Assembly: GCA_003993805.1 (NCBI GenBank)
Contig: RSEF01000002.1
Location: forward strand, 68,731,704 to 68,795,703
Direction of reading: 5' to 3'
DNA: 64,000 nt
From: Himantopus leucocephalus
Lineage: Eukaryota; Chordata; Aves; Charadriiformes; Recurvirostridae
Position 1 is the stretch's first letter. Every line of letters starts with the position of its first letter. The position numbers and the translations under genes were made by a program. Positions 63,957 to 64,000 of the stretch are shown piece by piece. A model generated the notes under the pieces. The model was given only the letters and a program-made list of their open reading frames with translations. It had not been told where the DNA came from and ran no database searches.

Positions 63957-64000
63957 AGGAGAGAAGAGATTCACCAGCATGACAGCTTCTGAGAAACTAG

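Larger units (their letters stand above)
13120..64000 (-). other. CDKAL1: CDKAL1 intron upstream of the recognised exon (partial, very long)
   Basis: Everything from the exon to the window end lies 5' of it in the direction of CDKAL1 transcription. I searched the minus strand for the preceding exons, including the one for the cluster motif GCLNACTYCKTKHARG and those for WIRTWGCSHNNSDGEY and LNSCTVKNPAEDHF, and found none. At least ~51 kb therefore appears to be intron. CDKAL1 introns are known to be very large in vertebrates. The stretch is AT-rich with few transposons, apart from the separately listed elements and one CpG island at about 51.2-51.7 kb. Confidence 0.7.

Noticed and set aside
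1..64000. CRISPR array, prokaryotic operon or phage-type system
   Set aside because: No regular spaced repeats, no dense coding and clear vertebrate exon and CR1 content rule out prokaryotic systems.

Overview
This window looks like avian nuclear DNA. It is AT-rich by eye, poor in interspersed repeats and almost free of long open frames. The four recognisable transposon remnants are all CR1 retroposons with bird-type 3' ends (ATTCTATGATTCTA or its complement). I cannot name the species. Other sauropsids also carry CR1, so 'bird' is a strong inference rather than proof.

The one firm protein-coding feature is a 167-bp internal exon on the minus strand (12953-13119). Its translation includes [17 protein letters not shown] and [12 protein letters not shown]. 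This identifies it as CDKAL1, the radical-SAM methylthiotransferase that makes ms2t6A37 in tRNA-Lys(UUU). Clean splice sites flank it. Because the gene runs on the minus strand, positions 1-12952 are downstream intron and 13120-64000 are upstream intron. I looked for neighbouring CDKAL1 exons on the minus strand and found none, which fits the very long introns of this gene in vertebrates.

Layout: 1-12952 is downstream intron with simple repeats and one 20-bp palindrome. The exon lies at 12953-13119. From 13120 to about 51200 is AT-rich intron holding an old 1.5-kb CR1 (about 18.4-19.9 kb) with an internal T/G-rich expansion, a 23-bp perfect-arm hairpin (26.35 kb), a younger CR1 (32.3-32.8 kb) and scattered microsatellites. 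A sharply bounded CpG-rich block at about 51.2-51.7 kb interrupts the intron. It carries a textbook minus-strand splice donor (CAG|GTAAGT) and a frame open through that donor. The remaining intron, to 64000, holds a CR1 tail (53.5 kb), another CR1 (61.0-61.3 kb) and a T12-G18 homopolymer junction near the end.

The most interesting signal is the CpG island with its donor. It looks like an intragenic alternative promoter and first exon on the same strand as CDKAL1. One open frame through it ends in the phase needed to join the 13-kb exon in frame. Such a transcript would lack the N-terminal domain and the radical-SAM cysteine cluster, which are encoded upstream. Several sequences resembling the CTCF consensus, and some homeodomain-site-rich AT stretches, also fit the known position of CDKAL1 introns beside SOX4, where long-range enhancers have been proposed. 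Motif and conservation calls were made by eye and need computation. I see no CRISPR array, tRNA, rRNA, operon or other prokaryote-type system.
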